A stretch of DNA of 64,000 nt from contig NZ_BEWA01000014.1 in the NCBI RefSeq assembly GCF_003112535.1, positions 124,001-188,000 on the forward strand, written 5' to 3'. The DNA is from Streptomyces rishiriensis. Lineage in GTDB: Bacteria; Actinomycetota; Actinomycetes; Streptomycetales; Streptomycetaceae. A program made the position numbers and the translations under genes. Position 1 is the stretch's first letter. Each line of letters opens with the position of its first letter. Below are positions 1 to 8,652 of the stretch, piece after piece. The notes beneath the pieces are model-generated. The model did no database searches and was not told where the DNA came from. It was given only the letters and a program-made list of their open reading frames with translations.

Positions 1-16
1 CCGCCGTGACCCGTGC

Positions 17-705
17 TCAGCCGAGCAGGAAGAGGATTCCCGCGGCGAGTTCCCCCAGCGCGGCCTGCTCGGCGTCCGTCGGAGCGCGTCGTCCGGTCCC
101 GACGCGCAGGGCGTCCGCGTCGGAGGACGACGCCGGGATCCGCGCCCCGGCGATCCGCTCCAGCGAGGCGCGGGCGGCCGCGAGCGTCTCGGCGGGCGGT
201 TCCGCCGCGGCGGGCAGGTGCGCGATCAGGTCGAGGTGGTGGAGCGTCCCTTCCATGACGTACGCCGACAGGTGGTCCCCCGCGGTCAGGACGTCGTCGC
301 GGGTGCCGACCCGCGTGCCCCGGTCGGCGAGTTCGGCGGCGCGGTCGGCGGCGGCGCCGACGTCGTCGAAGTGGAAGCGGAGCAAGCCGGGTTGCCCGTA
401 GGCTGCGGCCAGCCGGGGATCAGCGCGTCCAGCGGATCCTCCCCGGTGGGCGGCTCGACGAGGTTCCAGTAGGTGACACAGTCCACCGTCGGTTCGGCGT
501 CGACGGGGGTGACCAGCGTGATCAGGACGTCCTGGGCGTCGATGACCAGGTGGCACACCGGGTCCCGCACCAGCCGGCCGGCACACCCGGACGGCCTTTC
601 CCCGTCCTCGTCGCAGAGTTCGCCGACCGCCGTGCGCAACGCTGTCCACGAGCGTGCGAAGTGATCCACTTCGGCAAGGTGGCGACCGCCGTGTCCGCCG
701 GACAA
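17..705 (-). pseudogene. Mycothiol-dependent maleylpyruvate isomerase-like protein, frameshifted
   Basis: Translation in two minus-strand frames gives one continuous DinB/MDMPI-type protein. The N-terminal half (VDHFARSWTALR...VIDAQDVLITLVTP...LDALIP) is in one frame. The C-terminal half (RLAAAYGQPGLLRFHFDDV...DHLSAYVMEGTLHHLDLIAHLP) is in another. The frames join at the G run at 415-418 on the plus strand, where adding one base would restore DALIPRLAAAYGQ. Family members bind a divalent metal and use mycothiol. MEGTLHHLDLIAH, with its paired His and Asp, resembles the metal-site helix. Start is uncertain: TTG at 705 or GTG at 669. It is either a true pseudogene or a one-base sequencing error. 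The gene stands alone at the window edge. Confidence 0.65.
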
Positions 706-774
706 CCACCCCGGCCCGGCGTCCTGTTCAGCCCGTCCGGCCGCTCCGGCCGTCCGCCGTCCGCCGAGCCCCCG

Positions 775-1908
775 TCACCCGGGGCGCCGGTCCGCCGCGT
801 GGCCGGCGTAGTGGCGGGCCAGGGCGTGGAAGGCCTGCTTGGGTTCCCAGTGCCAGCCGGACTCCGGATGGCCCGGGTGTTTCTGGATGGTCCTGGTGAC
901 GGCGTAGGAAGCCAGGTCGAGGTCGTGCCGGGGATCGCCGGGGCGGTGCGGGGCGTCCGGGGTGACGAACTCGAAGGCCATCGCCGCGTACAGCCCCATC
1001 GACTCGAAGACGTTCAGGAGCGCGCTGATGTAGTCGGCCTGGGTGCGCTCGCTGCGCACCAGGTGGCCCTTGATCTCCTCGGGGTCCTTGTCGTGGTCGA
1101 CCACGTCCCAGCCCATTCCCGCGGTCTCCGGCGCGCCCAGGTAGGCGCAGGTGCCGAACTCGGTGATGGCGAGGGGCTTGCCCCGGCGCAGGTACCTGCG
1201 CAGTTCCGTCCTGTGATCGGCGGGGCGGTGGAAGAAGGAGTAGTAGTCGATGCCGACGATGTCGAAGAGCGACCAGTCGACCTCGTCGTCCTGCGCGGCG
1301 GCGTAGCCGAGCCGGCCGTCGAAGACGGACCGGGCGGTCCTGGCCGCGCGGGCCGTGAACTCCTTGAGGCGGCGCTGGAAGACCACGGGGTCATAGTGCC
1401 CGTTCATCAGGTTGCGCACCCGCTCCAGCACCGTGTCCCCCGGCACGATGCCGGGCACGAACAGCCAGAACTCGCAGCCCACGCTGAGGTCGACGCTCGC
1501 GCCCTGTCTGCGCAGCCGTTGCGCGAACCGGCCGGTCTCCGCGAGGTGTTCGAGGATGTCGCGCGCCGGGACGTCCCCGAGCGTGGGCTGCAGCCACACG
1601 TGCAGGCCCTGTTCGGCCGCCTCCGCCGCGGTCGCCGTCAGGCGTTCGACTCCGTCGCCGGTGACGTCGACGGTGTCGGCGTGCAGCCGGTGGCGGATGG
1701 CGCGGATGTCCGCCCGCATCCGGTGGGCGTTCCAGCCCGTGGCCGGGGTCTCGCCCTCCCCTACGGTGTAGACGACGCCGCGGTGCCGCAGCCCGCGCCG
1801 GCGGCCCTCGGCGTGTGCCCGCCCCGCCGGTCCGAGTACGCCCGTGGCGCCCACCGCCGCCATCGCGGCCAGGAACCCGGCCCGAGTGATCCGATCGGTT
1901 GCCTCCAT
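775..1908 (-). CDS. Secreted TIM-barrel glycoside hydrolase-like protein
   Basis: About 377 aa from the ATG at 1908 (MEATDRITRAGFLAAMAAVG). The N-terminus has an Arg-containing, Ala/Gly-rich hydrophobic segment ending near GRAHA, so export is likely (Tat or Sec). The body has beta/alpha-barrel hydrolase features: VWLQPTLGD, FDIVGIDYYSFF, and PLAITEFGT near the C-terminal third, where the Glu is placed like the nucleophile of clan-A glycosidases. I cannot name the substrate or family. The start at 1941 on the same frame would put extra residues ahead of the signal, so 1908 is preferred. It is transcribed in the same direction as the small gene to its right, 350 bp away. Confidence 0.6.
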   Translation of the reverse strand: MEATDRITRAGFLAAMAAVGATGVLGPAGRAHAEGRRRGLRHRGVVYTVGEGETPATGWNAHRMRADIRAIRHRLHADTVDVTGDGVERLTATAAEAAEQGLHVWLQPTLGDVPARDILEHLAETGRFAQRLRRQGASVDLSVGCEFWLFVPGIVPGDTVLERVRNLMNGHYDPVVFQRRLKEFTARAARTARSVFDGRLGYAAAQDDEVDWSLFDIVGIDYYSFFHRPADHRTELRRYLRRGKPLAITEFGTCAYLGAPETAGMGWDVVDHDKDPEEIKGHLVRSERTQADYISALLNVFESMGLYAAMAFEFVTPDAPHRPGDPRHDLDLASYAVTRTIQKHPGHPESGWHWEPKQAFHALARHYAGHAADRRPG

Positions 1909-2258
1909 GCCTCCACGGTGCCGGGACGGGGGCGGGGGCACAGTCGGCCGATGGTCTGGATCGTCGCGGCGAAAGTGGACGCGAGGGCAGGCCCGGCAGT
2001 CGTTTCGGCAGCCCGCCCGGCCCGAAAGACGGCGTGCCCGCGTGCCGCCCTCACCCTCGCACCGGATGAAAGATCGTCAGAACGCCGTTGGCACAAGCGT
2101 GTTGGACGAGCGGTCGAGGGACGCGACGCCTCGCGGTGAATCGGCGGTGGGGCGAGCGCTGCGGGCGCGGCACGCCTGTCGGCACGCCACGGCGCCCGGC
2201 ACGGCCCGGCCCCCGACGCGGGTGCGCCGGGGGCCGTCCTGCCGAGGCGACCGCAGGG
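1909..2258. other. Intergenic stretch without a gene
   Basis: 350 bp between two minus-strand genes. It holds the hairpin at 2207-2236 near its right edge. I see no convincing reading frame, and no recognisable promoter for the secreted protein that starts at 1908, although that promoter must lie here if the gene is transcribed alone. Confidence 0.5.
2207..2236 (-). terminator. Probable terminator hairpin after Ala-rich gene
   Basis: CGGCCCCCG (2207-2215) pairs perfectly with CGGGGGCCG (2228-2236) across a 12-nt loop. It starts 22 bp past the stop codon of the minus-strand gene at 2259-2705. It has no U tract, as is usual for Streptomyces terminators. Confidence 0.5.
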
Positions 2259-2705
2259 TCAGATCCGGCCGCCGGTGAGCCGGGTGATCGGTCCGTGCGG
2301 GTGACGGCCGGAACGGCGACCCACGGCGTACGAGGCGGCGGTCAGCGCGGAGAGGCCGGCGGCCGCGCCGGCGGCGACCAGCTTCCGGTGGGCGATGACC
2401 GTCCACGCCGTCTTGGCGGTCGCGGCGACCTGACCCGAGGTCGCGACGATCGCCTGGCGGCTCGCCTCGACGCCCCGCACGGCGCCCTGTGCCGCGCTCT
2501 GCACGGCGCCGCTCGTCGCCTCGGCCGAACGCTCGACTCCGTTCTTGGCGGCGGAGGCGGCGCCGGTCGTGCTGGTGGCGGCGCTCTTCGCGGCCTGGGA
2601 GGCCGGGGCGGTGGCCTTGGCAGCGGAGCGGCGGGCCTTGGCGGCGGTCGCCTGCTTCGCTTCGGACTCTTCGTTCGTCTTCCTGTTCGGTTCAGTCATG
2701 GACAT
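2259..2705 (-). CDS. Ala-rich envelope-associated protein of unknown function
   Basis: 148 aa from the ATG at 2705 (MSMTEPNRKTNEES), chosen because GAGGGG lies about 8 nt upstream. ATG at 2699 is a possible alternative. The first half is charged and then dominated by Ala/Ser/Thr with repeated AAK/AAT segments, typical of a flexible or helical low-complexity region. The second half has one hydrophobic helix (LVAAGAAAGLSALTAASYAVG) followed by a basic tail, so it may be a single-span membrane protein. I do not recognise a family. It lies 97 bp downstream of the MFS exporter on the same strand and could be co-transcribed with it. Confidence 0.6.
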   Translation of the reverse strand: MSMTEPNRKTNEESEAKQATAAKARRSAAKATAPASQAAKSAATSTTGAASAAKNGVERSAEATSGAVQSAAQGAVRGVEASRQAIVATSGQVAATAKTAWTVIAHRKLVAAGAAAGLSALTAASYAVGRRSGRHPHGPITRLTGGRI

Positions 2706-2802
2706 CGCGTTGCCCCTCACTCCGGCGGCAAACCCCTGCGGCGGCGCGAGTAGGCCCGGCGGGGCAGGCGGACGACCGGCGGGTGAGCGCGCGGACCGGC
2801 GG

Positions 2803-4353
2803 TCAGACGCCGCCGGGGGGCGAGCCGCCCTTGAGGCGTTCCAGGTCCGAGGGGCGGACCTGGATCACCAGGACCGCGATCAGCGCGGCCAGCACGGTGA
2901 AGATGGCCGCCATGACGAAGGCCGCCGTGACGCCCGCGGTGAGGATCTCGTCGGACCAGGGCGCGGGGAGCAGGCCTGTGCGCCGGAAGCGCAGACGCTC
3001 GGCGGGGGTCGCCTGCGCCAGGAAGTCGGGGATCTGCTTGTCCGCCTCGTTGCGGCTGGCCGTGCCGTACATGGTGACCAGGATGGACAGACCGAGCGAA
3101 CCGCCCACCTGCTGGGTGGCGTTGAGGAGTCCGGACGCCGCACCGGTCTCCCGGGAGGAGACGTTGGAGAGCGCCATCAGAGTGAGGGAGACGAACTCCA
3201 TGCCCATGCCGAGGCTGAAGACGAGCATCGGCCCGAGGACGCTGCCCGCGTAGGTGGAGTCCACGTCCGTCAGGGTCAGCCAGGACAGGCCGCCCGCCGC
3301 CAGGACCGCGCCCCCCACCATGAAGGGCTTGGGTCCGAACCTGGGCAGAAACCGTGAGGCCAGCCCGGCGCCGACCGCGATCACCGCGCTGACCGGCAGG
3401 AAGGCGAACCCGGCGGCGAGCGGACTGAAGCCGAGCACGTTCTGCACGAAGAGCGTGAGGAAGAAGAACATGCCGAAGATCGCGGCGGCCAGACACAGCA
3501 TGATGCCGTACGTGCCCGCCCGGTTGCGGTCGGCGAACATGTGCAGCGGCGTGATCGGTTGCCTGGAACGCCGCTCCACCAGGACGAACAGTGCGAGGAC
3601 GACGACCGCCGCGGCGAACGACGCGACGGTCAAGGGGTCCCGCCACCCCTCCTGGGCCGCTCTGATGAACCCGTACACCAGCAGCACCATGCCCACGGTG
3701 GAGGTCAGCGCGCCGGCGATGTCGAAGTGGCCGGGGTGGCGTTCGGACTCCTTGATGTAGCGCGGTGTCGCCAGCGCGATGAGCAGCCCGATGGGGACGT
3801 TGACGAAGAGCACCCAGCGCCAGTTCAGATACTCGACGAGGATGCCGCCCGCGAGCAGCCCGATCGCGCCGCCGCCTGCCGAGACGGCCGCGAACACCCC
3901 GAAGGCGCGGTTGCGTTCGGGGCCTTCACGGAATGTCGTGCTGACCAGGGAGAGCGCGGTAGGGGACGCGATGGCGCCGCCGACGCCCTGCAGGGCGCGT
4001 GCGGCGAGGAGTTGGCCTTCGTTCTGGGCGAGTCCGCCGAGCAGGGAGGCGAGCACGAAGAGCAGCACTCCGCAGACGAACATCCGCCGCCGGCCCAGGA
4101 TGTCGCCGGTTCGGCCGCCGAGCAGCAGCAGTCCGCCGAAGGTGAGCGTGTAGGCGTTGACCACCCAGGCCAGGCTCGTGGTGGAGAAGTCCAGGGAGCG
4201 CTGGATGTCCGGCAGGGCGATGTTCACGATGGTGATGTCCAGGACCACCATCAGCTGACACGAGGCGATCACCAGCAGCGCCATCGCCTTTCCCCCGCCG
4301 TCCTGTCGGGCGGTGGTCCGGGGTGCTGAGGTGGGCTGCGGAACGCTGCTCAT
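2803..4353 (-). CDS. DHA2-family (EmrB/QacA-type) MFS drug exporter
   Basis: 516 aa, the usual length for 14-TM proton-drug antiporters. The first helix carries the family signature VVLDITIVNIALPDIQ. The motif-A-like loop is LLGGRTGDILGRRRMF and the motif-C region is ARALQGVGGAIASPTALSL. Fourteen hydrophobic segments can be counted through to the C-terminal TAGVTAAFVMAAIFTVLAAL. It should export small toxic molecules or a self-made antibiotic at the expense of the proton gradient; the substrate is unknown. It lies 246 bp downstream of an AraC-type regulator on the same strand, its likely controller. A 12-bp hairpin between the two suggests separate transcripts. Confidence 0.9.
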   Translation of the reverse strand: MSSVPQPTSAPRTTARQDGGGKAMALLVIASCQLMVVLDITIVNIALPDIQRSLDFSTTSLAWVVNAYTLTFGGLLLLGGRTGDILGRRRMFVCGVLLFVLASLLGGLAQNEGQLLAARALQGVGGAIASPTALSLVSTTFREGPERNRAFGVFAAVSAGGGAIGLLAGGILVEYLNWRWVLFVNVPIGLLIALATPRYIKESERHPGHFDIAGALTSTVGMVLLVYGFIRAAQEGWRDPLTVASFAAAVVVLALFVLVERRSRQPITPLHMFADRNRAGTYGIMLCLAAAIFGMFFFLTLFVQNVLGFSPLAAGFAFLPVSAVIAVGAGLASRFLPRFGPKPFMVGGAVLAAGGLSWLTLTDVDSTYAGSVLGPMLVFSLGMGMEFVSLTLMALSNVSSRETGAASGLLNATQQVGGSLGLSILVTMYGTASRNEADKQIPDFLAQATPAERLRFRRTGLLPAPWSDEILTAGVTAAFVMAAIFTVLAALIAVLVIQVRPSDLERLKGGSPPGGV

Positions 4354-4537
4354 GACATGTCGCCCGCGCGGAGGCGGGCCCTGGGGAGAGGTCGGTGAAC
4401 GGTTCCGTCCACGGTCGGGTCCACCGTTCGACGGTACGCCCGCCGCCGAACCGTCACCACTCGATCAATCCGCGGACGACCGGGCGGGCGACGAGGGCCG
4501 GCCGACGGTGTGCGACAGGGGCGACGCTCTGCCCGTG

Positions 4538-4570
4538 CCGTGCCAGGACTCCCCTGTGGTCCTGGCACGG
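4538..4570 (-). terminator. Terminator hairpin of AraC-type regulator gene
   Basis: A perfect 12-bp stem, CCGTGCCAGGAC (4538-4549) with GTCCTGGCACGG (4559-4570), and a 9-nt loop. It lies 30 bp past the stop codon of the regulator at 4600, and would insulate the MFS gene from it. Confidence 0.65.
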
Positions 4571-4599
4571 CGAGACGGCGCGGGCGGATGCCGCGGTGA

Positions 4600-5685
4600 T
4601 CACCAGGATGCGGGAGAGACGCCCGGTGTGTCGTTGGCGGAACGTCCACGACCGCTTGGCACAGCGTCCACCGTGCCGCGGGGCGAGGCGGCGTCGTGGG
4701 TCTCGACGAGTGCCTGTTCGCGCAGTTCGCTCGGCGGCAGGCCGTAGGCGGTGCGGAAGGCCCGGGTGAACTCGGCGGCGCGCGGGAAGCCCCAGCGGGC
4801 GGCGACGGCGCGGATCGGCAGGGCGCGCAGGCGGGGATCGAGGAGTTCGCGACGGGCGTTGGCCAGTCGCTGGTCGCGGATGTAGGAGGCGACCGTGAGG
4901 CCTTCGGTCTGGAACAGGCGGTACAGGTAGCTGCGGGAGATGTGGTGCGCGGCGGCGATACCGGCGGGGGTGAGATCGGGGTCGTCGAGATGGCGGCGGA
5001 TGAACGCCTTGACGCGGAGGGTGAGCGTGCGGCTGTGCGTCTCCGGCGGGAGCCTGAGGTCGGCGTCGACGGCGTGCGCGAAGGCGGCCGTGACCAGGTC
5101 CGTGACGACCGTGCCCAGCCGGGGCGCGTCGGAGGGCTCGTAGACGGTGGTGTCCGAGACCACCTGCAGAAGGAACTGCGCCAGCAGGGCGCCGATTCCC
5201 TCCCGCCCCGAGATGAGGCTGCCCAGGACACGGTCCGCGCGGCCCGCGGGCACGGCCACGAGGGCGCGGGGAACCTCGACGCCCACGATGGTGACGGGGT
5301 CGGAGCCGGTGAATATCTCCCCTGCCCGCGAAGAGGAGTTGGTGTGGAAGTCATGGACCCGGTAGGCGCTGCGCTGCCTGCCCCAGTCGGCGGCTCCCTC
5401 ACCCTTCAGCAGGAGGGAGAGGTGGTAGGACTCGGGGTCGGACTGGCGGATGAGCTTCGGCGTCCTGCGGAAGACCAGTTGGTCGAAGGTCGCCGGCCAC
5501 AGGGTCACGTCGCCCAGCCCGATCACGCGTTGGTGGCCCCGGTAGTCCGCGGTGCGGTCGCTGTCGAGGCGCATAGGGGCGTGGGTCCGGCCCATGCGCT
5601 CCGTCCACGCCTCGAACCGGGCGCCCACCGGCAGGTCCGTGGTGCGGAAGTCCGACTCGTGCAGCACGGAGGCAGTCAACCACAC
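4600..5685 (-). CDS. AraC-family transcriptional regulator
   Basis: 361 aa from the GTG at 5685 (WLTASVLHESDFRTTDLPVGARFEAW). The N-terminal ~200 residues match the AraC-like ligand-binding domain found in streptomycete paralogs (ESYHLSLLLKGEGAADWGRQRSAYRVHDFHTNSSSR region). The C-terminal ~110 residues hold two helix-turn-helices: IRRHLDDPDLTPAGIAAAHHISRSYLYRLFQ, then LRALPIRAVAARWGFPRAAEFTRAFRTAYGLPPSELR. It probably regulates the downstream exporter and itself; the effector is unknown. Upstream codons in the same frame are Arg/Pro-rich and non-coding in character, so the start at 5685 is preferred even though no strong ribosome site is visible. Confidence 0.88.
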   Translation of the reverse strand: MWLTASVLHESDFRTTDLPVGARFEAWTERMGRTHAPMRLDSDRTADYRGHQRVIGLGDVTLWPATFDQLVFRRTPKLIRQSDPESYHLSLLLKGEGAADWGRQRSAYRVHDFHTNSSSRAGEIFTGSDPVTIVGVEVPRALVAVPAGRADRVLGSLISGREGIGALLAQFLLQVVSDTTVYEPSDAPRLGTVVTDLVTAAFAHAVDADLRLPPETHSRTLTLRVKAFIRRHLDDPDLTPAGIAAAHHISRSYLYRLFQTEGLTVASYIRDQRLANARRELLDPRLRALPIRAVAARWGFPRAAEFTRAFRTAYGLPPSELREQALVETHDAASPRGTVDAVPSGRGRSANDTPGVSPASW

Positions 5686-5753
5686 CCGTGGACGTGTCCG
5701 TCGGGCGGTGGGCCGGTCGGCCCGGGCGAGGGGGGCCGGCCCCTTCGCCCGGA

Positions 5754-6398
5754 TCAGCCCAGGTGGGCGGTGTCGATCGTGACCGACTTGTCGTCGGCGC
5801 CGGTGACGGAGATGTAGCCGGGGTCGCCGTTGCGGTCGAGGTAGCACATCACGTACGTGACGGACACGGCGGCCTCACGCGTCGGGTGCTCCGCGACGGC
5901 CTTGCGGCAGCCCTCGGCCGTGGGCACCTCGGACGAACTCCACGAGGCCAGCTTGCCGTTGGTGGACATCAGGAACCCGCTCTGGACATAGAGGGCGTCC
6001 GTGCCGGAGTCGGCGACCACGGGCGGCGAGTGCGTGAAGTCGTAGCCGACGGCGCCCTTCCCGCCGTCCGAGCGTTCCATGACGAAGCCGCGCACGAGCG
6101 AGGTCGACGGCGCGGGCGAGGAGTCGGGCAGGGCCGCGCTCACCGCCGCGCCCCCTCCCCCGACGAGCACGACGGCCATGAGACCGGCCGCCAGCGGATG
6201 GGTGTACGCCAGGCTGAGCAGGGGTCCGACGACCGGGATCGAGAACTTCAGCGAGGTGTTCTTCTGCGTGATCTTGCTGTTGTCGCCCGCGGTCACCGTC
6301 TGGGTCGGTGAGTGGTGGGTGCCGGGCGGCGGCACGTAGGGGTGGCTCTGTGGGGCGGGGTCGCCGAGTTGCGCGCCGCGCGTGCGGTCGGTGTTCAT
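5754..6398 (-). CDS. Membrane-anchored protein of unknown function
   Basis: 214 aa from the ATG at 6398 (MNTDRTRGAQLGDPAPQ). A Pro/His/Gln/Thr-rich cytoplasmic head of about 60 residues is followed by a hydrophobic stretch (VVGPLLSLAYTHPLAAGLMAVVLVGGGGAAVSAAL), probably one helix. About 110 residues outside the membrane follow, with two Cys (EGCRKAV and YVMCYLDRNGD) that may pair. The pattern resembles actinobacterial surface proteins with a small beta-rich C-terminal domain, but I cannot assign a family. It is divergent from the lipase gene and shares the 339-bp spacer with it. Confidence 0.65.
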   Translation of the reverse strand: MNTDRTRGAQLGDPAPQSHPYVPPPGTHHSPTQTVTAGDNSKITQKNTSLKFSIPVVGPLLSLAYTHPLAAGLMAVVLVGGGGAAVSAALPDSSPAPSTSLVRGFVMERSDGGKGAVGYDFTHSPPVVADSGTDALYVQSGFLMSTNGKLASWSSSEVPTAEGCRKAVAEHPTREAAVSVTYVMCYLDRNGDPGYISVTGADDKSVTIDTAHLG

Positions 6399-6737
6399 GG
6401 CTCGGGACGCTAGCGACAGGCAACCACGGGGTCTTGTTTTGGCGGGAACTGCCGCTAATGGTCCGCTGTTGAACACCCCGAGCGACAAGGTGATCGTCGC
6501 GGCGAAGGGTTCGGTCTTGCTACCGGACAGTCATATTACCGAAACGTAACCTGTCGACGGCTACCCCGGGTAACCCGACCCTCGCTACGGTCCTGACAGT
6601 TCGTCTAAGAGCGGTACGGGCAACGGTGGACGACCGAGGCCTCGTACCGCTCGGTCGTCACGGCCCGCACCCCACCGGGCCGTCCGCCGCCCGAGCCGCA
6701 GACGAAGGCTCGGCCCTCCCCTTCCCGGAGGTCCGCC
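6399..6737. other. Divergent intergenic region with structured lipase leader
   Basis: 339 bp between the membrane protein gene (leftward) and the lipase gene (rightward), so both promoters should be here. A relatively AT-rich patch (around 6520-6550, CATATTACCGAAACGTAAC) and the near-palindrome TACCCCGGGTA (about 6564-6574) are the likeliest promoter or operator area. The right end holds the two overlapping hairpins annotated separately. Confidence 0.5.
6610..6659 (+). promoter_or_regulatory. Leader with two mutually exclusive hairpins upstream of lipase
   Basis: Stem A pairs AGCGGTACG (6610-6618) with CGTACCGCT (6643-6651), 9 bp perfect. Stem B pairs GACGACCGAG (6629-6638) with CTCGGTCGTC (6650-6659), 10 bp perfect. 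The right arm of A and the right arm of B share 6650-6651, and the left arm of B lies in the loop of A. The two stems are therefore close to mutually exclusive without a pseudoknot. The element ends about 78 nt before the lipase ATG. That it is transcribed and acts as a switch is inference. Confidence 0.4.
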
Positions 6738-8063
6738 ATGCCCGCCCCCACCCGCCTGCTGGCCGCAGCCGTCACCGCTGCCGCCTGCCTCGGCGTCACC
6801 GCCGTACCCGCCCACGCGTCGCTCACGTCGGACGCCGTGGTGTCGCGCGGCGTCACCATCCCCACGTTCTACAACCCGCCCGCCTCGCTGCCCACGGCCG
6901 ACGGCGCCCTGGTGCGCTCCGAACCGCTGGCCCTCGCGTTGAGCCTGCCGGGCGTCGACGGGCCGCTGCCCGGCACCGCGACCCGCCTGATGTACAAGTC
7001 CACCGACTCCGCCGGCCGGCCCATGGCGGTCACCGGCGCCTACATCGAACCGTCGGCCCGCTGGAGGGGCAGAGGGCCGCGACCGCTGGTCGCCGTGGCG
7101 CCCGGCACGATGGGGCAGGGCGATCAGTGCGCCGCCTCCCTCGGCCTCGAACACCCGCTCGTGATCAACGGACAGACCCTGGCCGTCGGTTACGAGGACC
7201 TGGCCGTCTACCGTCTCCTCGCCCGGGGCGTCGCCGTCGTGGTCACCGACTACACGGGCCTCGGCTCGACGGACCGGCTGCACACCTACGTCAACCGGGT
7301 CGACGAGGCCCATGCCGTCCTGGACGCCGTCCGCGCGGCCCGCGCCCTGGACGGCACCTCGCTCACCGCCGGGTCCCGGGTGGCGCTGTTCGGCTACAGC
7401 CAGGGCGGCGGGGCCACCGCGGCCGCCGCCGAACTGCAGCCCTCCTACGCTCCCGACGTCGTGCTCGCCGGCACCTACGCCGGGGCCCCGCCCGCCGACC
7501 TGGTCGCCGTCACCAAGGCCATCGACGGCAGCGACCTGGCCGGTGCGCTCGGCTGGTCGGTGAACGGCTTCCTGGAGTCCGACCCCGCCCTCAAGCCCAT
7601 CGCCGAAGCCCACCTCAACGCGGCCGGCCGGGCCGCCCTCAAGGACCTGTCGACGATGTGCGTGGGCGACGCCCTGCTCGCCTACAACTCGGCCCGCAGC
7701 ACGGCCTGGACCACGGACGGGCGGTCCATCAGCGACGTCGTCGCCTCGGAACCGGCGCTCAAGGCGTTCCTGGCCGACCAGCGCATCGGGACCCGCGAGC
7801 CGGCCTCGCCGGTGCGGGTGGCCACCGGCACCGCCGACGACCTGGTGCCGCACGCGCAGGCGCGGGCCCTGGCCGTCGCCTGGTGTGCCAAGGGCGCCGA
7901 CGTCACGTACAAGCCGGTGATCCTGCCCGGTGCGGGCCGGTCGCTGATCAACCACGTCACGCCGCTGCTCGTGGACCAGGGCGAGGCGATCTCGTGGCTG
8001 GCCGACCGGCTCGACGGCGAGCCCGCCACGTCCAACTGCTCCACGCTCGCCCTGCGGCCCTGA
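6738..8063 (+). CDS. Secreted triacylglycerol lipase/esterase (LIP family)
   Basis: 441 aa. A Sec signal peptide (MPAPTRLLAAAVTAAACLGVTAVPAHA) is followed by an alpha/beta-hydrolase of the secretory-lipase type. The nucleophile elbow is GYSQGG with Ser221. The acid is likely in GTADDLVPHAQA and the His in INHVTPL near the C-terminus. VVVTDYTGLGS precedes the elbow, as in Candida-LIP-like bacterial lipases. Four Cys suggest disulfides (DQCAAS, TMCVGD, AWCAKG, SNCSTL). It should hydrolyse lipid esters outside the cell. The ATG at 6738 has GGAGG 7 nt upstream. The leader has unusual structure. Confidence 0.88.
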   Translation: MPAPTRLLAAAVTAAACLGVTAVPAHASLTSDAVVSRGVTIPTFYNPPASLPTADGALVRSEPLALALSLPGVDGPLPGTATRLMYKSTDSAGRPMAVTGAYIEPSARWRGRGPRPLVAVAPGTMGQGDQCAASLGLEHPLVINGQTLAVGYEDLAVYRLLARGVAVVVTDYTGLGSTDRLHTYVNRVDEAHAVLDAVRAARALDGTSLTAGSRVALFGYSQGGGATAAAAELQPSYAPDVVLAGTYAGAPPADLVAVTKAIDGSDLAGALGWSVNGFLESDPALKPIAEAHLNAAGRAALKDLSTMCVGDALLAYNSARSTAWTTDGRSISDVVASEPALKAFLADQRIGTREPASPVRVATGTADDLVPHAQARALAVAWCAKGADVTYKPVILPGAGRSLINHVTPLLVDQGEAISWLADRLDGEPATSNCSTLALRP

Positions 8064-8107
8064 CACGAGTCAACCGGTGAAACCGGCGCCGGGACTAGAG
8101 TGCGTCC

Positions 8108-8617
8108 ATGACCGAGGTCGAGATCGTGGAGCTGCTGGTCTCGGCGTCGCACCGGCTCGCGGGGCGCCCGGCGGACGGTCCGGCGGACGGCCCGCAGGAC
8201 GAGTCGACGCAGGCCGTGCAGGTGCGTCGCGGCCTCGGGCTGGTCGGCGACCGGTACTACGGCCACCCGGCCCACAAGGACGCCTCGGTGACCTTGATGG
8301 CCGCGGAGCACCTGCCACGGCACATCGACCCGGCCGTCGGTCTGCGCCACACCCGCCGCAACATCCTGCTGCGCGGTGTCGACATCGACTCCTGCGTGGG
8401 GTCGACGATCGTGCTCGACGGTCCGGCGGGCCCGGTGGCCTTCGCGGTGAACCGCCCGGCACGCCCGTGTGCCTGGATGGACGTCACCGTCGGGCCCGGC
8501 GCGCAGCGCGCCTTGCGCGGAAAAGGGGGCGTGCGCTGCACGCCGCTGTCCGACGGGGTGCTCGTCCTCGGCAGGACGGGCTTCAGCGTCGTCGACGCCT
8601 TTCCTCTCCGGGAGTGA
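8108..8617 (+). CDS. MOSC domain-containing protein
   Basis: 169 aa, about the size of a stand-alone MOSC domain, which is related to the C-terminal domain of molybdenum cofactor sulfurase. Visible family features are GLVGDRYYG near residue 42, the HTRRNILLRGVDID motif, and the conserved Cys in RPARPCAWMDV, the residue thought to carry sulfur or metal in the family. It probably handles sulfur or metal transfer around molybdenum cofactor or similar small molecules; the partner is unknown. It starts 44 bp after the lipase stop, with no strong Shine-Dalgarno sequence in the short gap. Confidence 0.8.
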   Translation: MTEVEIVELLVSASHRLAGRPADGPADGPQDESTQAVQVRRGLGLVGDRYYGHPAHKDASVTLMAAEHLPRHIDPAVGLRHTRRNILLRGVDIDSCVGSTIVLDGPAGPVAFAVNRPARPCAWMDVTVGPGAQRALRGKGGVRCTPLSDGVLVLGRTGFSVVDAFPLRE

Positions 8618-8652
8618 CGCCGCCCCGGTCGTGCCGGGGCACACTGGGCTGC

